64,000 nucleotides of DNA from Incurvaria masculella. Its lineage: Eukaryota > Arthropoda > Insecta > Lepidoptera > Incurvariidae. This document shows, in pieces, positions 20,403 through 32,200 of this stretch. Under the pieces are notes generated by a model. The model was given only the letters and a program-made list of their open reading frames with translations, was not told the origin of the DNA and ran no database searches. The position numbers and the translations under genes are program-made. Position 1 is the first letter of the stretch. Every line of letters begins with the position of its first letter. Where the stretch lies: positions 7,819,501-7,883,500 of the forward strand of contig OX335659.1 in the NCBI GenBank assembly GCA_946894095.1. The letters are read 5' to 3'.

Positions 20403-21566
20403 ATGGTGAAGTGCAATAAAATACACATAATAATAACATTCCAATTAATATTTCAAAGTTACGGATCAAACATTTTAATGCTGTTTACAATACCATCCCT
20501 AAGCCAACACTTGATGTACCGTCCCATCATCGATGCACTAGCGGACAGAAACCACACCATCGTGCTGGTAACTACGGACCCCATCGCTGAACAAGATCGG
20601 AAGAGGAATATATACGAAATAGACCTTCACGACGTCTCCTACACCATCTGGAAGAAACATTTGGCTGAATACGCTCGACTCGTTTCAACCAACGAAAACG
20701 TTAACTTTGTTACAGTAATTTGGCCTCAATTGTGCAAAGAAATCGTGGACATGCAACTAAATTCCACAGCCATGAAAAGATTTTTAAAAGGAGGCCCATT
20801 CGAATTTGACGTAGTATTGGGGTCGGTTTTGCATATTTCTAATTTAGCTTTCTCAAATATATTTAGCGCACCTTATATCGGTCTTCATCCTTCTGATATA
20901 CCCTATGAATTGCACAAAATAATTGGGAATTCTTTCCATCCCGAATATTATCCTGACACATTTAGTGATCCTGGCGGCTCACTTTTAAGACATTCATATG
21001 AGAGGTACAATGTTCACAAGAGTTCAATTACCTCGTTAGGAGATTTCGAACAAAATGTGAGAAAGCATTTAGCAATCGATATTGATCTGAAGAATAAATT
21101 CGAAAATATTGACTCGGTGTTATTACCTGCCAACCTTGAATGGGCTTTAGTTCGGCCTGTTATGCCAAATACTATTTACATTGGAGATACTCGGGCATAT
21201 AAAGGAAATCCTTTAGACAAAGTGAGTTTAGATATGGGATTGTATGAAGAAGGAGATTTCGTGAAATAATTTAATTGATACTCGTGGTTAAATTAGCAAA
21301 CCTATTTCATTTTAATTATTACATGCAACAAATTTTCTTTCAGGAATTACAAAAGTATTTGGACGAATCGCCTGCTGGGGTTGTATACATGAGTTTTGGA
21401 ACGAATATACTGTCATCGAATCTATCGAAACAGAGATTGGAAATATTTACGGATGCTATGAAAAATATTCCATATCGTGTACTTTGGAAATGGGAATCAA
21501 CCAAACTTCCAGAGCTCCCTCCCAATGTCCTAACGGCGCAATGGTTCCAACAAAGAGATGTGCTAT
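20403..21566 (+). CDS. UDP-glucuronosyltransferase, N-terminal cassette A (2 exons)
   Basis: Exons 20403-21221 (273 codons) and 21344-21566 encode the N-terminal acceptor-binding half of a UGT and the start of the donor half. A signal peptide (residues 1 to about 22) is followed by NILMLFTIPSLSQHLMYRPI, where H36 fits the catalytic histidine of the family. Exon 2 encodes LQKYLDESPAGVVYMSFGTN and LTAQWFQQRDVL. Both donors are strong (GTGAGT and GTAAGT). No exon for the UGT signature or the transmembrane tail follows before the next N-terminal exon at 22776. Exon 2A is 223 nt, exactly as long as exon 2B, and ends in the same phase, so it could join the exons at 25061 and 26147. It is either an alternative 5' cassette of one gene or a truncated copy. 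An upstream in-frame ATG at 20319 was not chosen because it would bury the signal peptide. Confidence 0.85.
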
Positions 21567-21975
21567 GTAAGTATATAACGTATTGAATTACAATTTTGAA
21601 ACGTTTATTATTAAAGTGATACGCCATGATAGGTAAGTATTTTCCAAGCTCCAAGCTAAGGGGTAAAGTATTTTAAATAATCTTGTACTTATACAAGTTG
21701 TGTGTGATCGGAGGCAGTCCTGACAATCACATTTTTAAACATTGGCCTGAAACATTAATTAGGATAAAGCTACATATATCGTGATGATTTGTTATTATTT
21801 CTGCTAAAGCCCGAAATAGTTACTTTCACGGAAATGTGTGAAGCTTATTTTTTAATAATGGCTGACTTTTTCATGGCATTTTACTTAGCCTATTGACATT
21901 GAATAAATATGGGTCTATTGGGCAAAGGATCGATACACAATTAAATACAGTTCCCTTTATTCTTAATCAATCGAA

Positions 21976-22507
21976 CTTAAGGTGGCCCAACCCGGCGGGA
22001 CTAACTCATTCACGGGCACGGTACAAAACCGTGCTGTTGCGCTCTGGGACCTTCTCTGTTTCAAAGAAAAAGACAGGCTCCGTGATGAGGAAGATGCAAC
22101 ATGTCCACAAAAAAGACAATGTGCATAGTGTATGATTTGGTAAGATTTACGAAAATTTTAATTACAAAACGACTTATAGCTAAAACTAAACCACGACCGC
22201 TGTAGTAAAAAATCTAACAAAAACCAATAGATTATAAATCTTGATTAAATAAGCTATGTCTGATGACTAATCTTTTTAAGATGTTCTTACTTTATCATTG
22301 CGTAATCCACCTCTAAAGTTATTGTCTAAAACGCGCGAAAAATTCGAACTTTCGGACCTTATGACTTAGAAACCAAACACAATTTTACAATGCCAACGGT
22401 CATCAGACATCTAGTTCTGAGCAAAATTTGGGATCTCTGACAAGAAATATGGGCGTGATCTTCTTTCCCCGTTTGTATGGGGAATTGAGCGGAATGGGCC
22501 ACTTTAA
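21976..22507. mobile_element. TTAA-flanked MITE, family 1, copy 2 (between UGT cassettes)
   Basis: Inverted relative to copy 1, with TTAA at 21977-21980 and 22504-22507. One end keeps GGTGGCCCAACCCGG; the other is worn. It occupies much of the space where exons 3-4 of a complete upstream UGT would be expected. Confidence 0.82.
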
Positions 22508-22775
22508 TATCTCCGTGCTGTCTGTCTGTTCTAGTTGACCAAATAAATGAAGATACAATGAAAATAAGTCTTTACAGACAATATCACCTACTTTCCACAT
22601 TGCACTTGTGCTAACAACTTAATATTCATTAGCAAGGAAACAAACAACTTTACATCGCAAAATGTTCAAACACCGTTTGCCATTTCAACAGTTAAGTCTG
22701 GAGAGGACCAAATTCGAAAATTTAAAGTGAGCCTGGAGCCTGGATGTACTACCGTGAAGTGATTTGCATCTCAAG

Positions 22776-25700
22776 ATGATAAACAAATCACTGTTGATCG
22801 TGTCGGTTCTAATATGCGAATTCATCACTCAATATGAAACCGCAAATATATTAATGCTTTTTACTATACCTTCGCTAAGTAACCATTTGATGTATCGGCC
22901 CATGATTAATGCTATAGCGTCGAAAAGTCACAACGTTGTGGTTGTAACTACGGACCCTGCGCCTGCGGACCAGAGAACATGGCCTAATGTCATCGAGATA
23001 GACGTACACGACATATCTTATGCGGTCTGGACTAAACATCTTAACGAGTATGCTCGTGAAGTGTCAACATCTAAAGACAAGTTACTATTTATTGCAAAAT
23101 TTGCGCAAATGTCTGTGGATATTACGAGTGCACAGCTTTCCAGTTCAGCACTCAAAAACTTAATTCAATCAGAGAAAAAGTTTGATGTTGTGATCGGTTC
23201 TATTGTACATCTTACTAATCTAGCTGTAGCCAAAAAGTTTGGTGCTCCATTTATAGGAGTGCACCCTTCGGATGTGCCTAACACAGTGCACAATTGTATG
23301 GGAAATAGTTTTGCTAACACTCACTATCCTGACCCTTTCTATCCCCGAACACAGCCGCTAGGTTCATTCGGAGGAGTCAAAGATCGTTATAATCAATATA
23401 GGCTGTACAAATTTATAGCAAACGCAGCAACATGCTTTGACGATACGGTTTCTAAACATTTAAATATTCAGACCAATTCAATTTCTCTTTTGGAAAATAC
23501 GGACTTAATGTTGTTAACCACTAACCAATTTTGGTCATCTATCCGACCAGTAAGGCCAAACACATTGTATGTGGGAGATACATGCTCGCGCGCTGGAAAA
23601 CCACTGACTTATGTAAATATCATTGAATTTATTACAATTTTAAGTTCGATGTGCAATTCATTTGTTTTCCCTCAGTATAAAATTATAAAAAGCAACATGT
23701 TATTATTCAGGAACTTCAGAAATCATTGCAAGATGCAAGTCAAGGCGTCGTGTATTTCAGTCTCGGCTCTAACTTAAAGTCATCTGACCTATCAAAGGAT
23801 AGGTTGGAAGCAATACTGCATGCCATGAAGTCTATTCCGTATTTAGTTCTATTGAAATGGGAATCCACGGCACTGCCCGACCTTCCTAATAATGTTATAA
23901 CTGCCCCCTGGTTCCCGCAACAAGACATTTTGGGTAGGTTTCATGTTTATATTTTATGCATTCTATAAAAACTCTATGGTAACAACCGTTACAATAAAAT
24001 AATTGACATTTATATAACGTCTAAATGAAAAATTGTGATATCCACTGTCCGTCCGCCTCTCCTTGAATATCTATCATAAAATAATATTTTCATGGTGCTA
24101 TTTATTTATAATAATCGTATTCAGAGTGAACCTGTCAAAACTTAGTACGGGATTAGCACCGGACTAACCAAACAAAATCGGTTTAGTCCGACCTTAATAC
24201 GCGTACTAAAGTTGTCCGTCAACTCTGAATACTGCTGTCAGTGGTTAAGAACGGCCCGTAAGCTATGCTCTCCATACAAACGTAGTTTACTAATTATTTG
24301 GAAACCGCAATTCCATTTGAATTGATATTTAATATCTAATATCACGTAACAAATATCTGTTTCTGCACGCTTTTGTTTTTTTGAAAAATGCACACCGAAT
24401 AAAATAAAAGCAAAAAGAAAATCTTCATACGAATTTTAGTTTTCTCTGTGGTTTGACCCAGAATATATTTACCGAGAAAACAAAGACATGCAGACACAGA
24501 TATTTGTAGTCTAATATTAGATACCAAATATCAAGTAAGTTGGAACAGTGGTTTTTAAATGATTAGTAAACTACCTTTTTATGGGAGGCGTAATTTTCTG
24601 ATGCTTCAAAGAGAATTTAAAAAAAATGATATTTTTATTTGTACAAAAAAAAAATTATCTCTGAAAATAGATACATTAAAATGACTTACTTATATAAGTT
24701 CTCTCCGATATTTTAGCGAGCTAAGTATTAAACTTTTTATTATTTTTAAAATATATCTAGTTAACGTTTTCTAAACAGGAAAACTATGGCAAATGTTTAG
24801 GTTTCCTATGGTTATGATTAGTATACTCGTGGTTGGTAAAATATAATTTTGTGCGAAATTCGTTTGAAAGAGGCCAGGTTGTGCAAGCCTCGTACGAACT
24901 GTTTTTTACAATTCGAAATGTAGAAATTTGCTGGTTTTGGCGATTTTACGAGCTTAATGACGCGTAAATAATATTACCTAGCTAGGTACATATCTTGCCA
25001 ATAACAATTTATTTCTCTTGCTCTTCTCATATCTTGATGAATGCACTTTATTTGTTTCAGCGCATCCGAACGTAAAAGTTTTTGTCACTCACGGCGGCTT
25101 ACTATCTATTGGCGAGGCATTGTACCACGAAGTTCCTGTGGTAGTAATACCATTTTTCGGAGATCAACCATTCAATGCAATGCGCGTTAAGGATTTGGGC
25201 ATAGGAGAAGTCTTGGACTATAAAAGTATGACTGCTAAAGATTTGGAGAAGGCCATTATGAACGTCGGCATGAATAAAAGGTAAACATTCTAATGAATAT
25301 ATTTAATTTAAACTGAGAAAAACCCTGCAGAGTTCATTTCTGGCTTCTTCTAATAATAATCATAATAACGTTGTCTAAGTCTGATTAATGTAATTTTTTT
25401 GGTTTTTGGGAGTATTAATTTTTTATTATTTGGGAATTTTATTTGGGAGTTGTTAAAGGTATAGTTCTAATGAAACCATGCTAATCTGACAATAATTGTT
25501 TTTTTTTTATGTTAAAAGCGCCAAGCCCTCACGTAAAGTATATGTGACGCGAAAACAGGCTATACTTTGGACGAAATATCTAGAGGATATGTTTGTTTCA
25601 TATTTTGGGATTGTTGGCAGTGAATAGGTGCATTTCCAGCCTGCTCCGCGTTGAGCGATGTTAGAATGAGCACGGAGAGATGACGTTATGCAGCTCCGAG

Positions 25701-26447
25701 AAGAATTTTCCATTATAGCGACCACAGAACAATATTCTGTGGTAAAGACGATAGAACATATGACATCCATGGAGGTGAAGTCACCTCCATGATGACATCT
25801 TTGCGGACTTGGAGGGTCTCTAAATTTTTTGGAATACCTTGGTTACATAACTTTTTCAGGTGACTTATTACAACTTTAGGAATAATATTGGTTTACAGTA
25901 TGCTCATTGCAATGCTCTTCCCGAGGCTCTTCCAAACTTACTTTGTTTAGTACCTGTTGCTAACTTTCTATTATACATCTTTGGTTTTATGTAGGTACGG
26001 ACGTTTACTCTGAAACCGGTACACCGGAAATGGAGACAAATTCGTGATCTCATTCTGTCATATTAACTTTAACCATAGAGTAAAATAACGTCCCTACATT
26101 TACGCAATAATGACAATGAGTATTAAAAGATTCCATATTTTTTCAGCTTTACCGATAAAATGCAGATTTTATCCGATAGGCTCTTTGACCAGAAAATGTC
26201 ATCCGTGGAGACCGCCGTGTGGTGGGTGGAGTACATCATTCGACACCGAAGTGGCTCTCACTTTCAACATCCTCGAATATCAACAACGGAATATCTCATG
26301 CTCGATGTCATCGGTGTTGTAGTCATTATCCTGTTATTAACAATAGCAGGGTTATATAAGTTCATAAGCTTGCTCATAAATCGTTTCTTCTATGGGAACA
26401 AGGTACACACTTCCAGGTTTAGTTTTACCCCTCAAAGACGAACTTAA
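22776..26447 (+). CDS. UDP-glucuronosyltransferase B, complete (4 exons)
   Basis: Membrane-bound ER enzyme that transfers sugar from a UDP-sugar (usually UDP-glucose in insects) to small lipophilic acceptors, as in detoxification. Exons 22776-23612, 23711-23933, 25061-25280 and 26147-26447 join in phase to 526 codons, a normal UGT length. A signal peptide covers about residues 1-23; H37 in IPSLSNHLMYRP fits the catalytic base. Exons 2-3 join as APWFPQQDILAHPNVKVFVTHGG, the start of the UGT signature, continuing with EALYHEVPVVVIPFFGDQPFN. Exon 4 gives a hydrophobic segment at about 478-503 and a short basic cytosolic tail. ATG 22776 is the first in frame ahead of the signal peptide. Intron 2 holds two MITEs and intron 3 a hairpin and a short MITE. 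AATAAA at 26492-26497 is the likely polyadenylation signal. Confidence 0.9.
24118..24231. mobile_element. Short MITE, TATTCAGAGTG family, copy 1 (UGT intron)
   Basis: Starts TATTCAGAGTG and ends CAACTCTGAATA, with an inner block CTGTCAAAACTTAGTACG and GGACTAACC. Relatives lie at 26645-26754, 27085-27204 and 54620-54715. About 115 bp, non-coding. Confidence 0.8.
24245..24607. mobile_element. TTAA MITE, family 3, copy 1 (UGT intron)
   Basis: Starts TTAAGAACGGCCCGTAAGC and matches, in inverted orientation, 56507-56869, including CATACAAACGTAGTTTACTAA, CTGTGGTTTGACC, TATTTACCGA and GACACAGATATTTG. The right TTAA is not preserved. A diverged third copy lies at 40240-40600. Confidence 0.7.
25768..25791. 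repeat. Short perfect hairpin (11-bp arms)
   Basis: CATGGAGGTGA, loop AG, then the complement TCACCTCCATG. It is flanked on both sides by TGACATC. It lies in UGT-B intron 3. Confidence 0.75.
25993..26105. mobile_element. Short MITE, GTACAGTCGTT family, degenerate copy (UGT intron 3)
   Basis: Shares TACACCGGAAATGGAGACAA, TCATTCTGTCAT and CATAGAGTAAAA with the better copy at 27915-28062. Right end missing. Confidence 0.6.
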
Positions 26448-26491
26448 TTCATTTTCTTAGTCTAAGATTGATAAGAACTATTTGTAAATAC

Positions 26492-26497
26492 AATAAA
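26492..26497 (+). promoter_or_regulatory. Polyadenylation signal of UGT-B
   Basis: AATAAA 45 bases after the UGT stop codon, on the coding strand. Confidence 0.6.
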
Positions 26498-26644
26498 AAC
26501 ATATTTTGGCAGTTCTGTTTCTCATTTAAAGTATATACGCAGCCCGTTATCAAAAACTTTGCAATACTATCCATAGGTGAACGGATAGGCCCTTCGCACG
26601 TTTTCGATCCCTCAATCAATTAATCAATCAATCAACTACATTAC

Positions 26645-26754
26645 TCTCTGTCTAACTGGGCAGACTAACTTAAATCCGCCGGATAAAACCGGTTTTTGTA
26701 CGGTTAGTCCGGCGCTAATCTCGTACTAAGTTTTGACAGGTGCTCTCTGAATGC
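26645..26754. mobile_element. Short MITE, TATTCAGAGTG family, copy 2
   Basis: GGGCAGACTAACTTAAATCC, GGTTAGTCCGG and TCTCGTACTAAGTTTTGACA, ending CTCTCTGAAT. Orientation is opposite to copy 1. Confidence 0.7.
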
Positions 26755-27084
26755 GAATGTCTGAGTTTAAATTACTTACTTTAATGTTCCTACCTATTTA
26801 ATAAAGAGATTGTCATTACTTAAAAAAAACATTACAGTTAATAACATTGATCTACACAATTAAAAATTAATTACTACAGTGTATCATGAATACCTTGTCC
26901 TACTACTACTATAATTACTACAACTACTAATATACTACGTGTTGGTTAAATATTTGTGTATGTATTAAACTAAATGAATAAAAATTAAATCAAATCGTAT
27001 GTACTGTTTTTTAAATGTTAATAACGTTATTCCTACAAATTGTAGAGGATTCTAACCATGGACACGGACGGATTCTAACAGTCT

Positions 27085-27204
27085 TATTCAGAGTGAACTG
27101 TCAAAATGTAATACGTGGCCTATCACCGGACTAACCATACAATGCAAATGCGATTTAGTACGGACATAATAGGCGTATTAAAGTTAGTCCACCCACTCTG
27201 AATA
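27085..27204. mobile_element. Short MITE, TATTCAGAGTG family, copy 3
   Basis: TATTCAGAGTGAACTGTCAA at the left and CACTCTGAATA at the right: an 11-bp terminal inverted repeat (TATTCAGAGTG) about 120 bp apart. Confidence 0.8.
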
Positions 27205-27244
27205 CTACTGTATGATTCTAACCATGGAATTATTAGTTATAGGT

Positions 27245-27355
27245 ATAGATACAGTTGCTTACTCTCAAACCTATTCACCGGAAATAGAAGCAAATTAGAG
27301 TTCCCATTCGGTTATACTGACATCAGCCATAAAGTAAAAGGAACCAAGGAATTAT
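27245..27355. mobile_element. Short MITE, GTACAGTCGTT family, degenerate copy
   Basis: TTCACCGGAAATAGAAGCAA, TCGGTTATACTGACATCAG and CATAAAGTAAAAGG match 27915-28062. Both ends are worn. Confidence 0.6.
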
Positions 27356-27914
27356 TTGTTTTTCATGCAAACCTCACCTCACGTCATAATGTTGGATTTG
27401 TATTTGAATCAACGAGAGTATGAAGAGGTTCACGTAGGGTGGCGTGAGCATGAAATATTGTCTACTTTAAAATGATGAAATATAATATAAGATTGATGAA
27501 ACGAGCTACGGATGACGCGGTTGTTGCGATGACAATATTTATGGAATATTGTTAGACCTTTTTACTGCAGCTATGAAAATATATTACTATGATGTCCCAA
27601 TTGCTGCCCAAACTTATGGTCACTCAGAAAGCAAGACGCAGTCCTCTGTTGTAACCACTCTGTCGGTTCGTTTTTTCTAGATAGTGCACATTCCTGTTGT
27701 AAAGTAACTTATTACCTACTTCCCTATTTGATATTTTTGAATGTCGATTTTCAAAACCTTAACAATCCATATCATGATGGAATGAAAAATATATACTTAT
27801 GCTTATATAAAATAACGTTGTTGAACAGAAAATTACATTGAATTTACTTTTTATTTTATTCAGAGAAAGAAACGTAAGTTGGCAAAAGTTATTTATGTAA
27901 ATCATCTTGACATA

Positions 27915-28062
27915 GTACAGTCGTTTCGTCTGAAATCTATACACCGGAAATAGAGACAAATTTGAGATCTCTTTCTGACATGCTGACGTCAACCATAGAG
28001 TAAAAGGGACTTAGAAATTCCTTCTCTTTCCAGTGTATACATTTGATAAGTAACGACTGTAC
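27915..28062. mobile_element. Short MITE, GTACAGTCGTT family, best copy
   Basis: 148 bp. GTACAGTCGTT plus CTATACACCGGAAA on the left pair with TTTCCAGTGTATAC and AACGACTGTAC on the right, a terminal repeat of about 35 bp with mismatches. Two worn relatives flank it upstream. Confidence 0.75.
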
Positions 28063-28264
28063 ATATTATAGTACTTACACAGATTTCTAAAATTTTTATT
28101 ACAATTTGAAATTCAATTATACCTAGCAAAGTAAAGCTTTTACTCATTATTTTACTGAAATTATAATAAATGAATTGTGGTGCCATTCCATAATACCACG
28201 GAAATACGGGATGGAAATAAAAAAAACTATTGCCTCATTTCAATAGTACCTAACCTAACATATC

Positions 28265-28396
28265 GCCGCTAATGTAGCCGTGCAATATAAGGAAGGTCCT
28301 GGCATGGCACCTAGTTCCCATGTGGTGTGTTGGGCTAATACCATGACAGAACTTGTGGTATTAGCCATCCATGTCCAGTCACATAAAAAAAAAATC
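28265..28396 (+). mobile_element. SINE 3' body fragment
   Basis: AATGTAGCCGTGCAATATAA, GGAAGGTCCTGGCATGGCAC and ATTAGCCATCCATGTCCAGT followed by CACATAAAA and an A-run. Nearly identical to 33310-33434, so the two are close relatives. Confidence 0.85.
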
Positions 28397-28489
28397 GCAA
28401 CAAAATATTTACACTGGAATAGAAAAAGTCCGACTAGACTAGATACAATTTTCAACCGATCCGTTTTTTTAGGCACACCACCACCAGAT

Positions 28490-28800
28490 TTGCATTTCTA
28501 CACAATTGATTACAAGATGAACACAGGACCTACTGGGCTGCAAAATCTCCAAAGACGTGTGTTTGCGGCGCTTTATTGAATCCAATGCCAAAATAGCAGA
28601 AACTGGGGATACAATTCACCGTTGGTATGGAGTCCCTGAAAAACAGATGGTTTATAGGGCCGCTTAGTCCGTTCATAGGTACTATCATGGATCTAGCTTT
28701 GCAGAACTTGTATCCCTTATTCCTCCCTATCTAACCTATATCAGAAGCACACACCGCAAAGAATAACTAGTTCTATAACCTGGTAGTCTTCAAACGCAAT
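28490..28800 (+). pseudogene. LINE reverse-transcriptase C-terminal remnant
   Basis: Pieces read LLGCKISKDV and AKIAETGDT, then YYHGSSFAELVSLIPPYLTY, which matches the minus-strand LINE remnant at 45325-45930. Frames are broken. Confidence 0.6.
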
Positions 28801-29257
28801 TTGAATAAGCTCGATATCTCAGCCAAAAACCGTGTGGGAGTGAGAAGTCTACAAAAGGATCACTACCGGGAGTTGGAAAAAGATGGAACACACCCACCCT
28901 ATAAAACAACTTTATACAAGGCAATGTGAATAGAGATGTTTTGCAATACAATTGAGTTGTACCAGTAGGTACTTTGCAACATGAGAGATGGCTATATGGC
29001 AATTTTTCTTGCCTTTCCGCTTGGAAAATAAACAAAGAAGTATTCTGCTGTCATTTAGCTGTCAGTACTTACCACGTGCTTCCCATTTTGTTTTGAATTA
29101 TTTTGGTTGGACCCGTAGAAAGAGAATCTCCGCAGCGACTTATCCGAACTCTTTGGTTGGACCACAGTTGGACCATGTATCACTTATAAGTTTGAGATTG
29201 GACGCATGGTGGACACCACAAAATCAGACGGAGAAAAAAGTTCTCCAGGTCTTAAAC

Positions 29258-32200
29258 ATGAACAAGGGTCGAAACAGGAAGATTAACGGTAACAGAAATA
29301 AACATGCTCAGAAGAATCGGCCTTCCAAGCGAAAACAGAAAAACCTTGAGCCGGTAAACAAAAAGGCCCAGTTCAACCGTTACCGTGACAAGCAACGCGT
29401 TGAGGAGGAGCTTGCCAAGAAGCGAAAACTCGAGGAGAGGTTTCAGCAGAGGCGACAGAGTTCCGAGTCTGAGGAGGAAGAGGAGAACTCTTATCAGCAG
29501 TTGCTCGCCACGTTCGGCGCGAGTAAGAAACGGAAAGTAGATATTGTTAGTGAAGATGACACAAGCGAGAGCGAAGCGAGTGATGCAGAGGCTAAAGACG
29601 TGCACTCACCGGTTGAGCAAGCTCAACCTGATTCCACTGAGCTGACGGGAGAGACGGACGATGAGGTAAGTTTATTGTTGTACCGGTCTCTGTCACTCCT
29701 GTCTAGCATAATGGTTCCAAGTCAATCACCTTTTTAGTAACTAGCTTGGATACGGAGAAATTGGGTTGTTGAAGGAAGTTGGCAGAGAACAAGTTATTGT
29801 TTAAAGACTATCTAAGGAAACATCATATTTTTTTTTAATTCAAATTAATTAGATTTTCTGATTTAAGGCTTTGGTACTAGCCAAATCGCAAAGTTTGACG
29901 AGGCACCCCAAGTAAACTGCTTAAGTCTAACGATTACACAATGCATTATTACAATATGTGATTCCTTCTCTAGCGATCAACCTATTTTCGTTAATGTAGG
30001 TATGTTTCGTTTATCCATACAAATTAAATTGTTGAAAAGGTATCCATTTCCAAACTTTTTGACTAAATGTGTGAATCTAAAAGCAAATGGAATTATTTGT
30101 TTATGCATATATGCTGTTTTTACTTTTATCTAGAGATCATATTACTTTAAAATTTCTAATGTGAAAAGTGGACTTTATTATTATTGTTTAAATAAATGAT
30201 GGAATCCAAAAATATTAACAATACATGATTAGTCTGGAGTTCTATTTGGACTTGCTGAGGCGTTCCACTACATATTATTACATTTGTTGAAATGTACATT
30301 TGTTTGGTGCGAGTAGTTGGCTAGTCCTAGCGCCTTAACTTTAAAAATCCGATGGGATGGTTGTATTCAGGTTAATGAATAGAAGATGAGGGATGTAGCG
30401 AATGCATCCTCTACGGTCTATTAATGTTAACTAACCCATTATCAACGGATGGCAACTACTGATGTCTTGACTATCACGCAACCTGAATACGGATAGCATT
30501 TGGAGCTCACTTCCAACAGCTATTTTTTTTTTTCTCAGCGGCTGATTGTTGTTTTTCCAAGAGAGTCTCCTATCAGATTTTATTCCAAATGGCCAACTAC
30601 AGATGACAAGGTGCTACTGTTCCCCACGATAGGTGGTTTAAGAAAACTTCTGGGCATTTTTGAGTGATATGCCAATTCTCACAGGTGCTGGTTTTCCGCC
30701 ACGTTAGGGGCGCAGAGACTGTCCCTCTGGTATCCTATTTTAATGAAACGTTAAACATTTGCAGGATGAAGAAGAAGAGATGGAACTGGACACGGAGTTG
30801 ATAGAGGAGGGTGCAATCGATGACCCTTTCACCCGTCACTTCCAGAATGAGCTGTCGGATGAGCTCCTGGTGGCGGTGTCGGCCGTCCCTCCCGCAGCCG
30901 CCAGCCTCTCGCGCTGCTGGCCCCGCCTCGGCAACCTCGCCATCGCCATCCCCCAGCCCGTCCACAATAAACCCCCGGAGAAAAAGAAAGTCACGATCCT
31001 CGAAGAGAAAACCTACACTCGCCCCGGCGGCGCCCCGCACAGAATAAGCGAAGTCGATTATAACAAACTGCACATCAAAAGTCAAATACATGGTCACATC
31101 GCCGCCGCGAACAAGAACAATCTAATTAAAAACGATCTCGAAATCACGGAAATACTGACGCCGCTGCAGAAGGAGTTGTTCTCGGTGGTGAACAACTATC
31201 AAGACTTGTTCTACCCGGAGCGTTCGTTCAGCAATGGTGAGGAGGTGCGGTTCACGTACTGCCTGCACGCTGTCAACCACGTGCTCAAGACGCGCACCAA
31301 GATCCTGCACCACAACGCCAAGCTCGCCGGCAAGGCTGACGTGCCGGACGAGTTCCGGGATCAGGGCCTCGTGAGGCCTAAGGTTGACTCCATTCCGTAC
31401 TCTTTTTTTTACCCTCAGGCAAAACCTAATTGATTCAGTTTTGTTTTTCGCCTTACAAAATAATTAAAAATAGATAGTAAAAGAATCGATCAGAATGCAA
31501 CAATAAGCTAAATTAGGAAATTTATGTGATCCGCAGCTCGGTCATACATCTAAAACAGTTTAACCAAAGTGTGAACAGGTACTTTGAGATTTTCTAATCA
31601 TGGATTTTAAAGTTTTAGGCCAATATTAGCATGAAAAAGAAAAGTTTACTAATTTATCTAGAATCATTAAACTTTTTCCTAAAAATAACTATGTTGAAAA
31701 AATTATATCATCATCGGTTCTGGCTGCCAGAAACCGACTATTCGGCCTCATGGAGGGCTCCCAGCGACTGACTAATATCGATAATGTCGAATGATAATTC
31801 TTCAGGCAAACGTAATGAGTGTTGAGCCCATTGCTGTATCATCTTGCTATTGCTAACGACTTAACACCACCAAAGTAGTTGGTTTTCCTCCACACTAAGT
31901 ATCTAAAAATACTACTACTAAGTTGCTATATAAATAAAATAATAAACAGTTTGTATGGAACCAAACCCAACCTACTAGACCACCAACAAATACACTTGAC
32001 CCTTATACACTTAATTTATCTCTCTCTATCTGTCTCTTTATTTATTTTCTAAGTATTCCTATTTCAGGTGTTGATACTAGTACCTTTTAAAGATGCTGCG
32101 TACAGAGTGGTGAAGACTCTGATTGAGATACTGGTCCCCAAAGAGGCCGGTCAGGTGGTGAACAAGACTCGGTTTGAGGAGGACTTCACTGGCGGGGAGC

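Noticed and set aside
21567..22775. Missing exons 3-4 of UGT cassette A
   Set aside because: Searched by eye for HPNVK and THGG-type codons in all plus frames; only a MITE and AT-rich spacer are present.
28988..29257. N-terminal extension of Utp25 upstream of MNKGRNRK
   Set aside because: The frame is open but reads like AT-rich non-coding sequence and does not resemble the family; the basic start after 29258 does.
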